This document shows, piece by piece, positions 47,891-56,920 of a DNA stretch of 64,000 nucleotides. Every line of letters starts with the position of its first letter. The first letter of the stretch is position 1. The DNA lies in the NCBI RefSeq assembly GCF_014779655.1, contig NZ_JACXYX010000015.1, forward strand, positions 83,948 to 147,947, in the 5' to 3' direction. The translations under genes were made by a program, and so were the position numbers. The stretch comes from Nocardioides ganghwensis (lineage in GTDB: Bacteria > Actinomycetota > Actinomycetes > Propionibacteriales > Nocardioidaceae). The notes under the pieces are model-generated. The model was given only the letters and a program-made list of their open reading frames with translations. It did no database searches and had not been told where the DNA came from.

Positions 47891-49171
47891 GTGTCCGACG
47901 AGTCGCGTCCGGAACCTGCTGCGGGCGTGCCCAAGCGCAAGGGCAAGGCCGCCCGCCGGCACACCGTCGGACGCGTGATCCTGATCAGCGCCGTCGTGCT
48001 CGCCCTCGTCACCGGGCTCGGCACGGTCTACTTCATCCGCCACCTGGACGGCAACATCGAGGGCATCTCCACCGACGCGCTCACCGACCGCCCCGACGAG
48101 GTCTACACCGGCAACGGCCAGCCCCTCGACATCCTGGTGATGGGCTCGGACTCGCGCGAGTGCGAAGGCTGCGACATCGACGCCGAAGGGGGCGGCGGGT
48201 CCGACACCACCATCCTCGTGCACCTGTCCGCGGACCGCAGCCGGGCGTACGCCGTGTCGATCCCTCGCGACTCCATCGTCGACCGACCCGAGGACGGCTG
48301 CGACTCCCCGGCGGCGACCGAGGTGATGTGGAACCAGGCCTACGGGATCGGCGGCCCCGTGTGCACGCTGGCCCAGGTCGAGCAGAACACCGGCATCCGG
48401 GTCGAGCACTTCGTCGTCGTCGACTTCGCCAGCTTCGGGTCGATGGTCGACGCGGTCGACGGCGTGCCGGTGTGCGTGCCCGAGGACATCGTCGACCGGC
48501 CGCGCCAGATCTTCGTGCCGAAGGGCGACCCGTCGGTGCTCACCGGTGACCAGGCCCTCGACTACGTCCGGGCCCGCTACGTCGGCGACAAGATCCAGCA
48601 GAACGACATCTCGCGCATCCGACGCCAGCAGGAGTTCATCGGCGCGCTCGTGCGCAAGGTCCTCTCGGCCGGCACCCTGACCCGGCTCGACAAGGTCGTG
48701 CGCTTCCTCGACGCGGCGACGGAGTCGCTGCAGACCGACGAGGAGTTCGCCAGGGTCACCCGCCTGGGCAAGGTGGCGATGCAGCTGCAGGGCATCGGCC
48801 TCGACAAGATCAAGTTCGTCACGCTGCCGACGGACTACTACCCGGTCGACTCCGAGTTCAGCGGCAAGGTGTTCTGGAAGCCCGAGGCCGACCGGATCTG
48901 GAAGCTGATCGCCCAGGACAAGGAGATCCCGGCGCGGCTGCTGAAGGGGACCTCCACCAGCGCTGAGCCGCCCGCGAGCTCGACGCAGTCGCCGACCGAG
49001 ACCGGCTCGCCCGGCGAGACCGCGTCGGAGACCCCGTCCGAGACCCCGTCGGAGACGCCCACCGAGACGCCGTCCGACACGGCCAGCGAGACCCCGTCGG
49101 AGACGGAGACCCCCGAGGCCCCGGAGAGCACGACGCCGCCGGAGGAGCAGATCTTCGGCGTCTGCGCATGA
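47891..49171 (+). CDS. LytR-CpsA-Psr (LCP) cell-wall glycopolymer ligase
   Basis: 426 residues from the GTG at 47891 with GAAGGTGA upstream. One N-terminal membrane anchor (VGRVILISAVVLALVTGLGTVYFI) is followed by the LCP domain (about 80-330): DILVMGSDSRE, GGSDTTILVHLSADRSRAYAVSIPRDSIVDRP and DQALDYVRARY...DISRIRRQQEFIGALVRKVL. These contain the conserved Asp/Arg residues that bind the lipid-pyrophosphate. A Thr/Ser/Pro/Glu-rich tail fills residues about 365-420. It attaches polymers to peptidoglycan and could serve the glycan island, though that link is inferred. Confidence 0.92.
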   Translation: MSDESRPEPAAGVPKRKGKAARRHTVGRVILISAVVLALVTGLGTVYFIRHLDGNIEGISTDALTDRPDEVYTGNGQPLDILVMGSDSRECEGCDIDAEGGGGSDTTILVHLSADRSRAYAVSIPRDSIVDRPEDGCDSPAATEVMWNQAYGIGGPVCTLAQVEQNTGIRVEHFVVVDFASFGSMVDAVDGVPVCVPEDIVDRPRQIFVPKGDPSVLTGDQALDYVRARYVGDKIQQNDISRIRRQQEFIGALVRKVLSAGTLTRLDKVVRFLDAATESLQTDEEFARVTRLGKVAMQLQGIGLDKIKFVTLPTDYYPVDSEFSGKVFWKPEADRIWKLIAQDKEIPARLLKGTSTSAEPPASSTQSPTETGSPGETASETPSETPSETPTETPSDTASETPSETETPEAPESTTPPEEQIFGVCA

Positions 49172-49362
49172 GCACCACGCCAGGTTCTCCTCCGGCACCT
49201 GACGAGGGTGCGGAGTCGGACTGGGAGCGGCGTCGCCGGCTGGCCGAGGTCTTCGGTGAGGGAGTGCCCGAGCAGACCAGCGACGACAGCGACGCGCGCG
49301 AGGACCGCCCCGGCAAGGGCGACGACTGGTACCGCGACCAGGTCCCGCCGCACCACGGCTGA
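49168..49362 (+). CDS. small acidic protein, function unknown
   Basis: 64 residues; the ATG overlaps the LCP stop (ATGA). It reads MSTTPGSPPAPDEGAESDWERR at first, then a charged middle and KGDDWYRDQVPPHHG at the end. No signal peptide or membrane segment. Coupled translation with LCP suggests a related role. Similar small DWYRDQ-ending proteins occur in other actinobacteria, as far as I recall. Confidence 0.72.
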   Translation: MSTTPGSPPAPDEGAESDWERRRRLAEVFGEGVPEQTSDDSDAREDRPGKGDDWYRDQVPPHHG

Positions 49363-49387
49363 GCGCTCGCGCCCAGCGGTGAAAGGA

Positions 49388-49738
49388 TCAGACGGAGCCG
49401 TTGCGCGCCTTGAGCAGGTCGCGGATCTCCTCGAGGAGGGCCACGTCGGCGGGGGCGCCGGCCTCCTCTGACGGGAAGAAGCGCTCCTTGGCCTTCGTGT
49501 AGGGGAGCACGATGAAGAAGTAGACGACCGTCGCCATGATCAGGAACGCGATCAACGCGTTGAGGAAGGCGCCGAAGCTGCCGGTCTCGTCGCTGAAGAA
49601 GTCGTCGCCCACCGGGAGCAGCCCGGTGAGCCACTCGGTGAACGTGGTCGTCACGGCTGCGAACGCCAGCGCCATGATCAGACCGGTGGCGATCTCGATC
49701 AGGTTGCCCTTCAGGACGAAGGCCTTGAAGCCACTCAT
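49388..49738 (-). CDS. mscL: large-conductance mechanosensitive channel
   Basis: 116 residues. The N-terminal FKAFVLKGNLIEIATGLIMALAFAAVTTTFTEWL and second segment FGAFLNALIAFLIMATVVYFFIVLPY give the two-TM MscL plan, followed by a short Glu-rich C-terminus (PADVALLEEIRDLLKA). The start is the ATG at 49738. It releases osmolytes on hypo-osmotic shock. The position between LCP, SAF and FmdB genes is a common actinobacterial neighbourhood. Confidence 0.92.
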   Translation of the reverse strand: MSGFKAFVLKGNLIEIATGLIMALAFAAVTTTFTEWLTGLLPVGDDFFSDETGSFGAFLNALIAFLIMATVVYFFIVLPYTKAKERFFPSEEAGAPADVALLEEIRDLLKARNGSV

Positions 49739-49798
49739 GGTGTATCTCCCTCGTGTCGGGCCCCGAGAGGAGCCGCTGATGAGTGAACGCACCTCACA

Positions 49799-50431
49799 CT
49801 AGCGGTTCCACGACACGGTCAGGAACTGCGTCAGCGCCGCCCCGGCGATGTCCACCGCCTCCCCGGCGCTCGCGCCGACCACCACGAGGGCCCCGCCGCT
49901 CCCGCCGGCCGGTCCCTCCGGCACCCCGGTCGGGGTGGCGAGCACGGTGACGTCGCTCGCCACGATCGTGGACGACCCGGTGCCGGGATCGGTCGCGAGC
50001 AGGTCGACCTCGTCGCCGGCTCGCAGCAGCGCGGCCATGCCCGCGTCGGGCAGCCGCACCGGCACGACCGTGTCGCCGGCCTCGGCGAGCGCGAGGCGGG
50101 GACCGACGAGGCGTACGTCCGTCACGACCTCGCCCCGCGCGATCGGGGCGGCGAGCACACGGCCAGTCGGTGAGGTGGCCGCGGCCGCGGGTGCCAGGTC
50201 GGCCGGCCAGGCGCGACTGACGACGTCGTCCTCGCCGATCACCGCCCCGGACGGCAGGTCGCGGGCGGCGACGAGCACCTCGACCGTCGCGGGCGGTGCC
50301 GGGGCGAGCGTGTGCAGCGCGCTCAGCACCGCGAGCGCCGTCAGCGTCGCGGCGATCGGTCGACGGCGGCGCCGCAGCTGGTGGCGTACGGCGCGGAGCC
50401 GGCGGCGGGCGGGCGGGAGTCCCGGGAACAT
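49799..50431 (-). CDS. SAF domain protein (CpaB/RcpC-like)
   Basis: 210 residues. A basic N-terminus and one membrane segment (AATLTALAVLSALHTLAP) precede an SAF domain at about 50-120 (VEVLVAARDLPSGAVIGEDDVVSRAWPADLAP, GRVLAAPIARGEVVTDVRLVG). CpaB/RcpC-like proteins take part in Flp/Tad pilus assembly; no other tad genes are seen here, so the function is uncertain. It sits between mscL and the FmdB-like gene on the same strand. Confidence 0.8.
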   Translation of the reverse strand: MFPGLPPARRRLRAVRHQLRRRRRPIAATLTALAVLSALHTLAPAPPATVEVLVAARDLPSGAVIGEDDVVSRAWPADLAPAAAATSPTGRVLAAPIARGEVVTDVRLVGPRLALAEAGDTVVPVRLPDAGMAALLRAGDEVDLLATDPGTGSSTIVASDVTVLATPTGVPEGPAGGSGGALVVVGASAGEAVDIAGAALTQFLTVSWNR

Positions 50432-50510
50432 GCGTCGACGCTAGGCCGGACGGGCGTGCTCCCGCTCGGCCTCTCCACAGGAGCCTCGAACCCTGCGAGC
50501 AGCCGGAGGT

Positions 50511-50831
50511 TCAGTCGGACGACGAGGCCGACGACGAGGAGGTCGACGAGGAGGTCGACGAGGAGGTCGACGCGGCGGCGGAGCTGCCGGACGACCCGTC
50601 GGAGGAGGTCGACGCCGCGGCGGGGGTCGAGGCGGGGGTCGAGGACGACGAGCCGGAGCGGCTGTCGGTGCGGTAGAACCCCGAGCCCTTGAAGACCACG
50701 CCGACGGCGTTGAACAGCTTGCGCAGCTTGCCGTCGCACTCGGGGCAGACGGTCAGCGCGTCCTCGCTGAAGCTCTGGAACTGCTCGAAGGAGTGGCCGC
50801 ACTCGGTGCAGGCGTACTGGTAGGTCGGCAT
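50511..50831 (-). CDS. FmdB-family zinc ribbon protein with Ser-rich tail
   Basis: 106 residues. The MPTYQYACTECGHSFEQFQSF and VCPECDGKLRKLF parts hold a CxxC...CxxC zinc ribbon. The C-terminal 45 residues are almost wholly Ser/Thr/Ala/Gly repeats, encoded by a repeated GA/TC-rich tract at 50520-50640. The core resembles FmdB-type regulatory proteins found next to mscL in many actinobacteria. Its exact role is unknown. Confidence 0.88.
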   Translation of the reverse strand: MPTYQYACTECGHSFEQFQSFSEDALTVCPECDGKLRKLFNAVGVVFKGSGFYRTDSRSGSSSSTPASTPAAASTSSDGSSGSSAAASTSSSTSSSTSSSSASSSD

Positions 50832-50933
50832 GTGGGTCCTTTGAGAGCGACGGGCGGAGATCAGCCGGGCCGGCGCGACGCGCTGGCACTCTGGCCCTTC
50901 GACTGCCAATGGTACGGCACAATGGGGGAGGAC

Positions 50934-53564
50934 ATGAGTGAGCCTGCACCCACCCCCGAGACCGACACCGCCGAGCCCACGCGTGGCTCCCGGTGGCAGA
51001 CCTTCAAGCGCGCACCCCGGGCGGTGCGGTGGACCGCCTGGACGGCACTGGCCCTGGTGCTGGTCCTCGTCGTCCTCGCGGCCGCCGTCGTGGTGGTCGT
51101 ACGCCGCCCGCTGCCCCAGACCTCGGGCGAGATCGAGGTGCCGGGCCTGTCCGCGTCGGTCGAGGTGGTGCGTGACCAGCACGGCATCGCGCAGGTCTAC
51201 GCCGACACCGACGCCGACCTGATGTTCGCGCAGGGCTTCGTGCACGCGCAGGAGCGTTTCTTCGAGATGGACGTCCGCCGCCACGTGACGGCCGGGCGGC
51301 TCTCGGAGATCTTCGGCCCCGACACCCTCGAGACCGACCGCTTCATCCGCACGATGGGGTGGCGACGCGTCGCCGAGCGCGAGTGGGCGCTGCTGGAGCC
51401 GGCCACCCGCGACGCGCTCTCGGCGTACGCCGACGGGGTCAACGCCTACATCGCCGAGCGCAGCCCTTCCGAGCTCGCCACGGAGTACAGCGTGCTCGGT
51501 CTCAGCGGGCTCGACTACACGCCCGAGGAGTGGCAGCCGGTCGACTCGCTCGCGTGGCTGAAGGCGATGGCGTGGGACCTCCGCGGCAACATGGACGCCG
51601 AGGTCGACCGGGTGCTGCTCTCGCTCGACCACACCGAGGACGAGATCGCCGCGCTCTGGCCGTCCTACCCCTTCGACGAGCACCCGCCGATCGTGGACGG
51701 GGGCGGCGTGGTCGACGGCGTGTTCGAGCAGAACGCGACGGGCAACGCCACCCGCAACCCGCGTCGCCCGGCGTACCCGCAAGGCGTGGTCGACGCGCTC
51801 GAGCGGGTCCAGGACCGGCTCGACGCGATGCCCGAGCTGGTGGGCAAGGGGCGTGGCATCGGCAGCAACTCGTGGGTCGTCGACGGCGAGCACAGCGCCA
51901 CCGGGAAGCCGATCCTCGCCAACGACCCGCACCTGGGCATCAGCCAGCCGGGCATCTGGATGCAGATGGGCCTGCACTGCCGCGAGATGTCGGCCGACTG
52001 CACGCTCGACACGTCGGGCTTCACGTTCTCCGGCGTTCCGGGCGTGATCATCGGCCACAACGCCGACATCGCCTGGGGCATGACCAACCTCGGCCCCGAC
52101 GTCACCGACCTCTTCCTCGAGCAGACCGAGGGCGACGACCGCTACGTCCGCGACGGCGAGACCGAGCCGATGCAGGTCCGCACCGAGATCATCGAGGTGC
52201 GCGGCGAGGACGACGTCGAGCTGCGGGTGCGCGAGACCGTCCACGGCCCCCTGATCAGTGACGTGTCGCCTGCGTTCGCCACCGTCGGCGCCAACGCCCC
52301 GACCGACGAGCCCGGGGAGCGGGGCAGCGGGTACGCCGTCGCGCTGGCGTGGACCGCCCTCGACCCGGCCCCCACCGCGGACGCGATCCTCGCGTTCAAC
52401 CGTGCCTCGGACTGGGACGAGTTCCGCGCGGCGGCGGCCGACTTCTCCGTGCCCGCGCAGAACCTCGTGTACGCCGACCGCGAGGGCCACATCGGCTACC
52501 AGTCGCCCGGCCGGATCCCGATCCGCCGGGCCGGCAACGACGGCACGATGCCGGTCGAGGGCTGGGTCAGCGCCAACGACTGGACCGGTGACTACGTCCC
52601 CTTCGACGGCCTGCCGAGCGTCCTCGACCCCGAGGAGGGGTTCATCGCGACCGCCAACCAGGCCGTGGTCGGCGAGGACTACCCCTACCTGCTCACCGAG
52701 GACTGGGACTACGGCTACCGGTCGACCCGGATCCGCGAGCTGCTCGAGGCCGAGGGCGAGCTGTCCGTCGAGGAGATGGCCGAGCTCCAGCTCGACTCCG
52801 TCAACCCGATGGCCGAGACGCTCGTGCCCTACCTCCTCGACGTCGAGCGGCTGCCGTCGCCCTACTACCGCAACGCGCAGAACCTGCTCCGCGGCTGGGA
52901 CTTCACCTCGCCCGCCGACAGCGCCGCCGCGGCCTACTTCAACGCCGTGTGGCGCACCCTGCTGCAGAAGACCTTCCACGACGACCTGCGCCAGCGCACC
53001 TGGCCCGACGGCGGCGACCGCTGGTTCCGCGTGGTCGGCGAGATGCTGACCGAGCCCGCCGGTCCGTGGTGGGACGACTCGACCACCGACGACACGGTCG
53101 AGACCCGCGACGACATCCTCCGCGCCGCCCTCATCGACGCGCGCGACGAGATGACCCGACGGCAGTCCCGCGACCCGAAGCTGTGGGAGTGGGGCCGGCT
53201 GCACCGGATGGACCTGCGCAACGCCACGCTGGGCGAGTCCGGCATCGCGCCGGTCGAGCGACTGTTCAACCGCACCGGCTGGGAGGTCGGCGGCGGCTCG
53301 TCGATCGTCGACGCGACGTCGTGGAACGCGGTCGAGGGCTACGGGGTGACCGCGGCGCCCTCGATGCGGATGGTGGTCTCGACAGCCGACTGGGACGACT
53401 CGCGGTGGATCAACCTCACCGGCGTCTCGGGGCACCCGGTGTCCGCGCACTACTCCGACCAGACCGAGCTGTTCGTCGACGGGGAGACCCTGCCCTGGGC
53501 CTGGTCGCGCGGCGCCATCGAGGAGGCCGCCGAGGACCGGCTGGTGCTGACGCCCGCGGGGTGA
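50934..53564 (+). CDS. penicillin acylase-family amidohydrolase (Ntn hydrolase)
   Basis: 876 residues. One N-terminal membrane anchor (AWTALALVLVLVVLAAAVVVVV) leaves the enzyme outside the cell. The Ntn nucleophile is Ser311 in GIGSNSWVVDG, exposed by autocatalytic cleavage after Gly310, giving alpha and beta chains. ILANDPHLGISQPGIWMQMGLHC and GVIIGHNADIAWGMTN are family blocks. Substrates may include acyl-homoserine lactones or amide antibiotics; which is not readable. The start ATG is preceded by GGGGGAGG. Confidence 0.9.
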   Translation: MSEPAPTPETDTAEPTRGSRWQTFKRAPRAVRWTAWTALALVLVLVVLAAAVVVVVRRPLPQTSGEIEVPGLSASVEVVRDQHGIAQVYADTDADLMFAQGFVHAQERFFEMDVRRHVTAGRLSEIFGPDTLETDRFIRTMGWRRVAEREWALLEPATRDALSAYADGVNAYIAERSPSELATEYSVLGLSGLDYTPEEWQPVDSLAWLKAMAWDLRGNMDAEVDRVLLSLDHTEDEIAALWPSYPFDEHPPIVDGGGVVDGVFEQNATGNATRNPRRPAYPQGVVDALERVQDRLDAMPELVGKGRGIGSNSWVVDGEHSATGKPILANDPHLGISQPGIWMQMGLHCREMSADCTLDTSGFTFSGVPGVIIGHNADIAWGMTNLGPDVTDLFLEQTEGDDRYVRDGETEPMQVRTEIIEVRGEDDVELRVRETVHGPLISDVSPAFATVGANAPTDEPGERGSGYAVALAWTALDPAPTADAILAFNRASDWDEFRAAAADFSVPAQNLVYADREGHIGYQSPGRIPIRRAGNDGTMPVEGWVSANDWTGDYVPFDGLPSVLDPEEGFIATANQAVVGEDYPYLLTEDWDYGYRSTRIRELLEAEGELSVEEMAELQLDSVNPMAETLVPYLLDVERLPSPYYRNAQNLLRGWDFTSPADSAAAAYFNAVWRTLLQKTFHDDLRQRTWPDGGDRWFRVVGEMLTEPAGPWWDDSTTDDTVETRDDILRAALIDARDEMTRRQSRDPKLWEWGRLHRMDLRNATLGESGIAPVERLFNRTGWEVGGGSSIVDATSWNAVEGYGVTAAPSMRMVVSTADWDDSRWINLTGVSGHPVSAHYSDQTELFVDGETLPWAWSRGAIEEAAEDRLVLTPAG

Positions 53565-53581
53565 GCCCCACCTGCCCCGGG

Positions 53582-53603
53582 AACCACCGGTCCACCGGTG
53601 GTT
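53582..53603. repeat. hairpin, first dyad of the 53.6-kb palindrome cluster
   Basis: AACCACCGG (53582-53590) pairs with CCGGTGGTT (53595-53603), 9-bp stem and 4-nt loop. Its 3' part ACCGGTGGTTGC recurs at 53656-53667. Confidence 0.6.
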
Positions 53604-53608
53604 GCCTA

Positions 53609-53638
53609 GGTTCTCACCCGTTGCAACGGGTGAGAACC
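53609..53638. repeat. perfect 30-bp palindrome between convergent genes
   Basis: The left half is GGTTCTCACCCGTTG (53609-53623) and the right half is its exact reverse complement (53624-53638). There is no central loop. Perfect 30-bp palindromes are unusual outside terminators, recombination sites or REP-like elements. It lies between the convergent acylase and folate genes, just after the hairpin at 53582-53603. Confidence 0.8.
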
Positions 53639-53645
53639 CGACGGA

Positions 53646-54248
53646 TCACCGGGCAACCGGTGGTTGCGACAACGGAGTGACCCCGCTCGCGGTCAGCGCG
53701 AACCCGACCCGTACGTCGTGCGGCTCCGAGGGCACGGCGACGCCGACCTCGTCGTCGAAGAGCACGACGGCGACGGGCGTACCGGCCGGGACCCGGGGCA
53801 GGACCCGGTCGTAGCAGCCGCCGCCCTGACCGAGCCGCTCGCCGGCGGGGGAGACCCCGAGGCCGGGCACGAGCACGACGTCGGCGGTGCGGATCGCGTC
53901 GCGACCCAGCCGCGGGCCGGTCGGCTCGTAGAGCCCGCGCGTCGCCGGCGCGAGGGCGTCGGGACCGTCGTAGACCGCCCAGTCGAGGTCGAGGTCGGGC
54001 AGCACCACCGGCAGGATCACCCGCTTGCCCGCGGCCACCAGTGCGTCGAGCAGCAGCCCGGTGCCCGGCTCGCTGCCGACCGACACGTACGCCGCGACGG
54101 TGGCGGCGTCGCGGACCGGTGCCCACTGCAGGGCGACCCGCGAGACGTCGGCGGCGAAGTCCGCCGCGGCACCGAGCGGTCGGCGCCTGCGCGCGGCGCG
54201 TACCTGGTCACGGAGTGCCGTCTTGGCCGGCGAGTGTCCTGCTCCCAC
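53646..54248 (-). CDS. 5-formyltetrahydrofolate cyclo-ligase
   Basis: 200 residues. N-terminal KTALRDQVRAARRR is the basic phosphate-binding region, and GERLGQGGGCYDRVLPRV is the ATP-binding signature. YVSVGSEPGTGLLLDALVAAGKRVILPVV matches the folate-binding half. The enzyme turns 5-formyl-THF into methenyl-THF with ATP. The last codons fall in the ACCGGTGGTTGC repeat arm of the palindrome cluster (53656-53667). It is divergent from the UGPase gene across 22 bp. Confidence 0.9.
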   Translation of the reverse strand: MGAGHSPAKTALRDQVRAARRRRPLGAAADFAADVSRVALQWAPVRDAATVAAYVSVGSEPGTGLLLDALVAAGKRVILPVVLPDLDLDWAVYDGPDALAPATRGLYEPTGPRLGRDAIRTADVVLVPGLGVSPAGERLGQGGGCYDRVLPRVPAGTPVAVVLFDDEVGVAVPSEPHDVRVGFALTASGVTPLSQPPVAR

Positions 54249-54270
54249 GTCGGCAGCCTACGATCGAAGC

Positions 54271-55698
54271 ATGGCAAGCAAGGGCAACCCCCAGGGTCTC
54301 GCGCTCGCGCGCGAGAAGATGCGGCAGGCCGGGGTGGACGAGGTCGCGATCGACACGTTCGCGCACTACTACCGGCTCCTCGAGCACGGGGAGACCGGCA
54401 TGATCGCCGAGGACTCGATCGAGCCGCTCGACATGGAGTCGATCGCCGACGTCGAGGTGGCCGACGACGTGGCCGCCGAGGCGATCCGCGCGACCGCGGT
54501 CATCAAGCTCAACGGCGGCCTCGGCACGTCGATGGGCATGGACCGCGCGAAGTCGCTGCTGTGCGTGCGCCGGGGGCTGAGCTTCCTCGACATCATCGCC
54601 CGGCAGGTGCTGCACCTGCGCAAGCAGTACGACGCGCCGCTGCCGCTGATGTTCATGAACTCCTTCCGCACCTCGGCCGACACCATGGCGGCGCTCGCCC
54701 GCTACGAGGACCTCCCGGTCGAGGGGCTGCCGCTGGAGTTCCTGCAGAACAAGGAGCCCAAGCTCCTGGTCGCCGACCTGATGCCCGCGGCGTACCCGAA
54801 GGCCCCCGACCTCGAGTGGTGTCCGCCCGGCCACGGTGACATCTACACCGCGCTGCGCGGCACGGGCCTGCTCACGCAGCTGCTGGCGGCGGGCTACCGC
54901 TACGTGTTCGTCTCCAACTCCGACAACCTCGGCGCGGTGCCCGACGCGCGGGTGGCCGGCTGGTTCGCGCAGAGCGGGGCGCCGTTCGCGATCGAGGCGG
55001 TGCGGCGTACGCCGTCGGACCGCAAGGGCGGCCACTTCGCCCGCCGGAAGGCCGACGGCCGCATCGTGCTGCGCGAGTCGGCGCAGACGCTCGACGTGGA
55101 CAAGGAGGCGCTGAGCGACCTCGACCGCCACCGCTACTGCTCCACCAACAACCTCTGGTTCGACGTCCAGGCGATGGTCGACGCCCTCGACGCGCGCGGC
55201 GGCATCCTCGGCCTGCCGCTCATCCGCAACGTCAAGCACCTCGACCCCGCCGACCCCAGCACGCCCGAGGTCATCCAGATCGAGACCGCGATGGGCGCCG
55301 CGATCGAGGTCTTCGAGGGCGCCCGCACGATCGAGGTCGGCCGCGACCGGTTCGTCCCGGTCAAGACCACCGACGACCTGCTGGTGCTGCGCTCCGACGT
55401 CTACGACATCGGCAAGGACTTCGTGCTCGACCAGTCGGGCGACGAGGTGCCCTACGTGTCCCTCGACGGCGACTTCTACAAGCTGGTCGGCGACTTCGAC
55501 AAGCGCTTCCCCGAGGGGGCGCCGTCGCTGCGCGAGGCGGACTCGTTCACCGTCGACGGTGACTGGACCTTCGGCCAGGGCGTCCGCGTCGTCGGCGACG
55601 TCAAGCTGCAGGCGTCCGCGGCGCAGCGGGTCGCGCCCGGCACGGTGCTGAGCGAGCAGGACGCGGCCCAGGGCTCGGCCCGGGACACCGATGGCTGA
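54271..55698 (+). CDS. UTP-glucose-1-phosphate uridylyltransferase, UDPGP type
   Basis: 475 residues, much longer than bacterial GalU. The nucleotide-binding block KLNGGLGTSMG (about residues 79-89) and LMFMNSFRTSADTM are hallmarks of the UDPGP family (eukaryotic UGP type), and FVSNSDNLGA and STNNLWFDV occur later. It makes UDP-glucose for glycans, so it may feed the envelope polymers. The ATG is at 54271, and the 3' end overlaps moeA by 8 nt. Confidence 0.92.
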   Translation: MASKGNPQGLALAREKMRQAGVDEVAIDTFAHYYRLLEHGETGMIAEDSIEPLDMESIADVEVADDVAAEAIRATAVIKLNGGLGTSMGMDRAKSLLCVRRGLSFLDIIARQVLHLRKQYDAPLPLMFMNSFRTSADTMAALARYEDLPVEGLPLEFLQNKEPKLLVADLMPAAYPKAPDLEWCPPGHGDIYTALRGTGLLTQLLAAGYRYVFVSNSDNLGAVPDARVAGWFAQSGAPFAIEAVRRTPSDRKGGHFARRKADGRIVLRESAQTLDVDKEALSDLDRHRYCSTNNLWFDVQAMVDALDARGGILGLPLIRNVKHLDPADPSTPEVIQIETAMGAAIEVFEGARTIEVGRDRFVPVKTTDDLLVLRSDVYDIGKDFVLDQSGDEVPYVSLDGDFYKLVGDFDKRFPEGAPSLREADSFTVDGDWTFGQGVRVVGDVKLQASAAQRVAPGTVLSEQDAAQGSARDTDG

Positions 55699-56920
55699 CC
55701 TGCTGCCGGTCGCCGACTACGTCGAGCGCATCCTCGCCACGGTCTCCCCGCTCCAGGCGTTCCCCCAGCCCCTCATGGAGGCTCTCGGCCTCGCGCTGGC
55801 CGAGGACGTCGTGGCACCGATCTCCCTGCCGAGCTTCGACAACTCCGCGATGGACGGCTACGCCGTGGTCGCCGAGGACGTCGCCGCCGCCACCGCGGAC
55901 GACCCCGTGACCCTGCCGGTCGTCGGCGAGATCGGGGCCGGGCAGTCGTCGATCCTGGCGCTCTCGCCCGGCACCGCGGTCAAGATCATGACCGGCGCGC
56001 CCGTCCCGGCCGGCGCGACCACGGTGGTCCCCTACGAGTGGACCGACAGGGGCGTCGCCACCGTCCGCATCGACCGGGCCGCGACGCCCGGCCAGCACAT
56101 CCGGCCCACCGGCGACGACATCGCCGAGGGCGACATGCTGCTCGAGGAGGGCACCGTCCTCGGCCCCCGCCACCTCGGCATGCTGGCCGCGGTCGGCCGG
56201 GCCACCGTACGCACCCGCCCGCGCCCGCGGGTGGTCGTGATCTCCACCGGGTCCGAGCTCCGCGACCCCGGCACGCCGCTCGGCCACGACTCGATCTACG
56301 ACGGCAACTCCTACCTCCTCGCCGCGGCCGCCCGGGCCGCCGGCGCCATCGCCTACCGCGTCGGGATCGTGCCCGACGAGGCCCACGCCTTCACCGAGGC
56401 GCTGAGCGACCAGCTCGTCCGCGCCGACCTCGTCGTCACGAGCGGGGGAGTGAGCGAGGGTGACTACGACGTCGTCAAGGAGTCGTTGTCGCACCACGGC
56501 TCGATGTGGTTCGGCGGCGTCGGCATGCAGCCGGGCAAGCCGCAGGGGTTCGGCACGATCGGCGAGGACGACACCCCGGTCTTCACCCTGCCGGGCAACC
56601 CGGTCTCGTCCTACGTCTCGTTCGAGATGTTCGTGCTGCCTGCGATCCGCCGGATGATGGGCAAGCTGCCCTACGTACGCCCGGCCGGCCGCGCGCGGCT
56701 GACCCACGGGCTGTCCTCGCCCGAGGGCAAGGTGCAGCTGGTGCGCGGGCTCTACGAGACCGACCGCGGCGGCACCTTCGTCTCGCCGGTCGGCGGCCAC
56801 GGGTCCCACCTCATCGGCGACCTCGCGACCGCCAACTGCCTCATCGAGGTGCCGGCCGACACCACCGCGATCGCCGCCGGCGAGATGGTGGCGATCCGCA
56901 AGCTCGACGAGGAGTTCTGA
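55691..56920 (+). CDS. moeA: molybdopterin molybdotransferase MoeA
   Basis: 409 residues. [28 protein letters not shown] and [16 protein letters not shown] are the MoeA signatures. It inserts molybdenum into adenylylated molybdopterin. It overlaps the UGPase gene by 8 nt and moaC by 1 nt (TGATG). With moaC and mog it forms a compact cofactor operon. Confidence 0.95.
   Translation: MADLLPVADYVERILATVSPLQAFPQPLMEALGLALAEDVVAPISLPSFDNSAMDGYAVVAEDVAAATADDPVTLPVVGEIGAGQSSILALSPGTAVKIMTGAPVPAGATTVVPYEWTDRGVATVRIDRAATPGQHIRPTGDDIAEGDMLLEEGTVLGPRHLGMLAAVGRATVRTRPRPRVVVISTGSELRDPGTPLGHDSIYDGNSYLLAAAARAAGAIAYRVGIVPDEAHAFTEALSDQLVRADLVVTSGGVSEGDYDVVKESLSHHGSMWFGGVGMQPGKPQGFGTIGEDDTPVFTLPGNPVSSYVSFEMFVLPAIRRMMGKLPYVRPAGRARLTHGLSSPEGKVQLVRGLYETDRGGTFVSPVGGHGSHLIGDLATANCLIEVPADTTAIAAGEMVAIRKLDEEF

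Noticed and set aside
48950..49140. Repeats in the LCP tail as a CRISPR or satellite array
   Set aside because: The repeats are short, in frame and of codon size; they encode an S/T/P/E-rich tail.
50520..50640. Ser-rich end of the FmdB-like protein as a frameshift
   Set aside because: The frame is continuous from the zinc ribbon and the stop is normal; the tract is simply low-complexity coding sequence.
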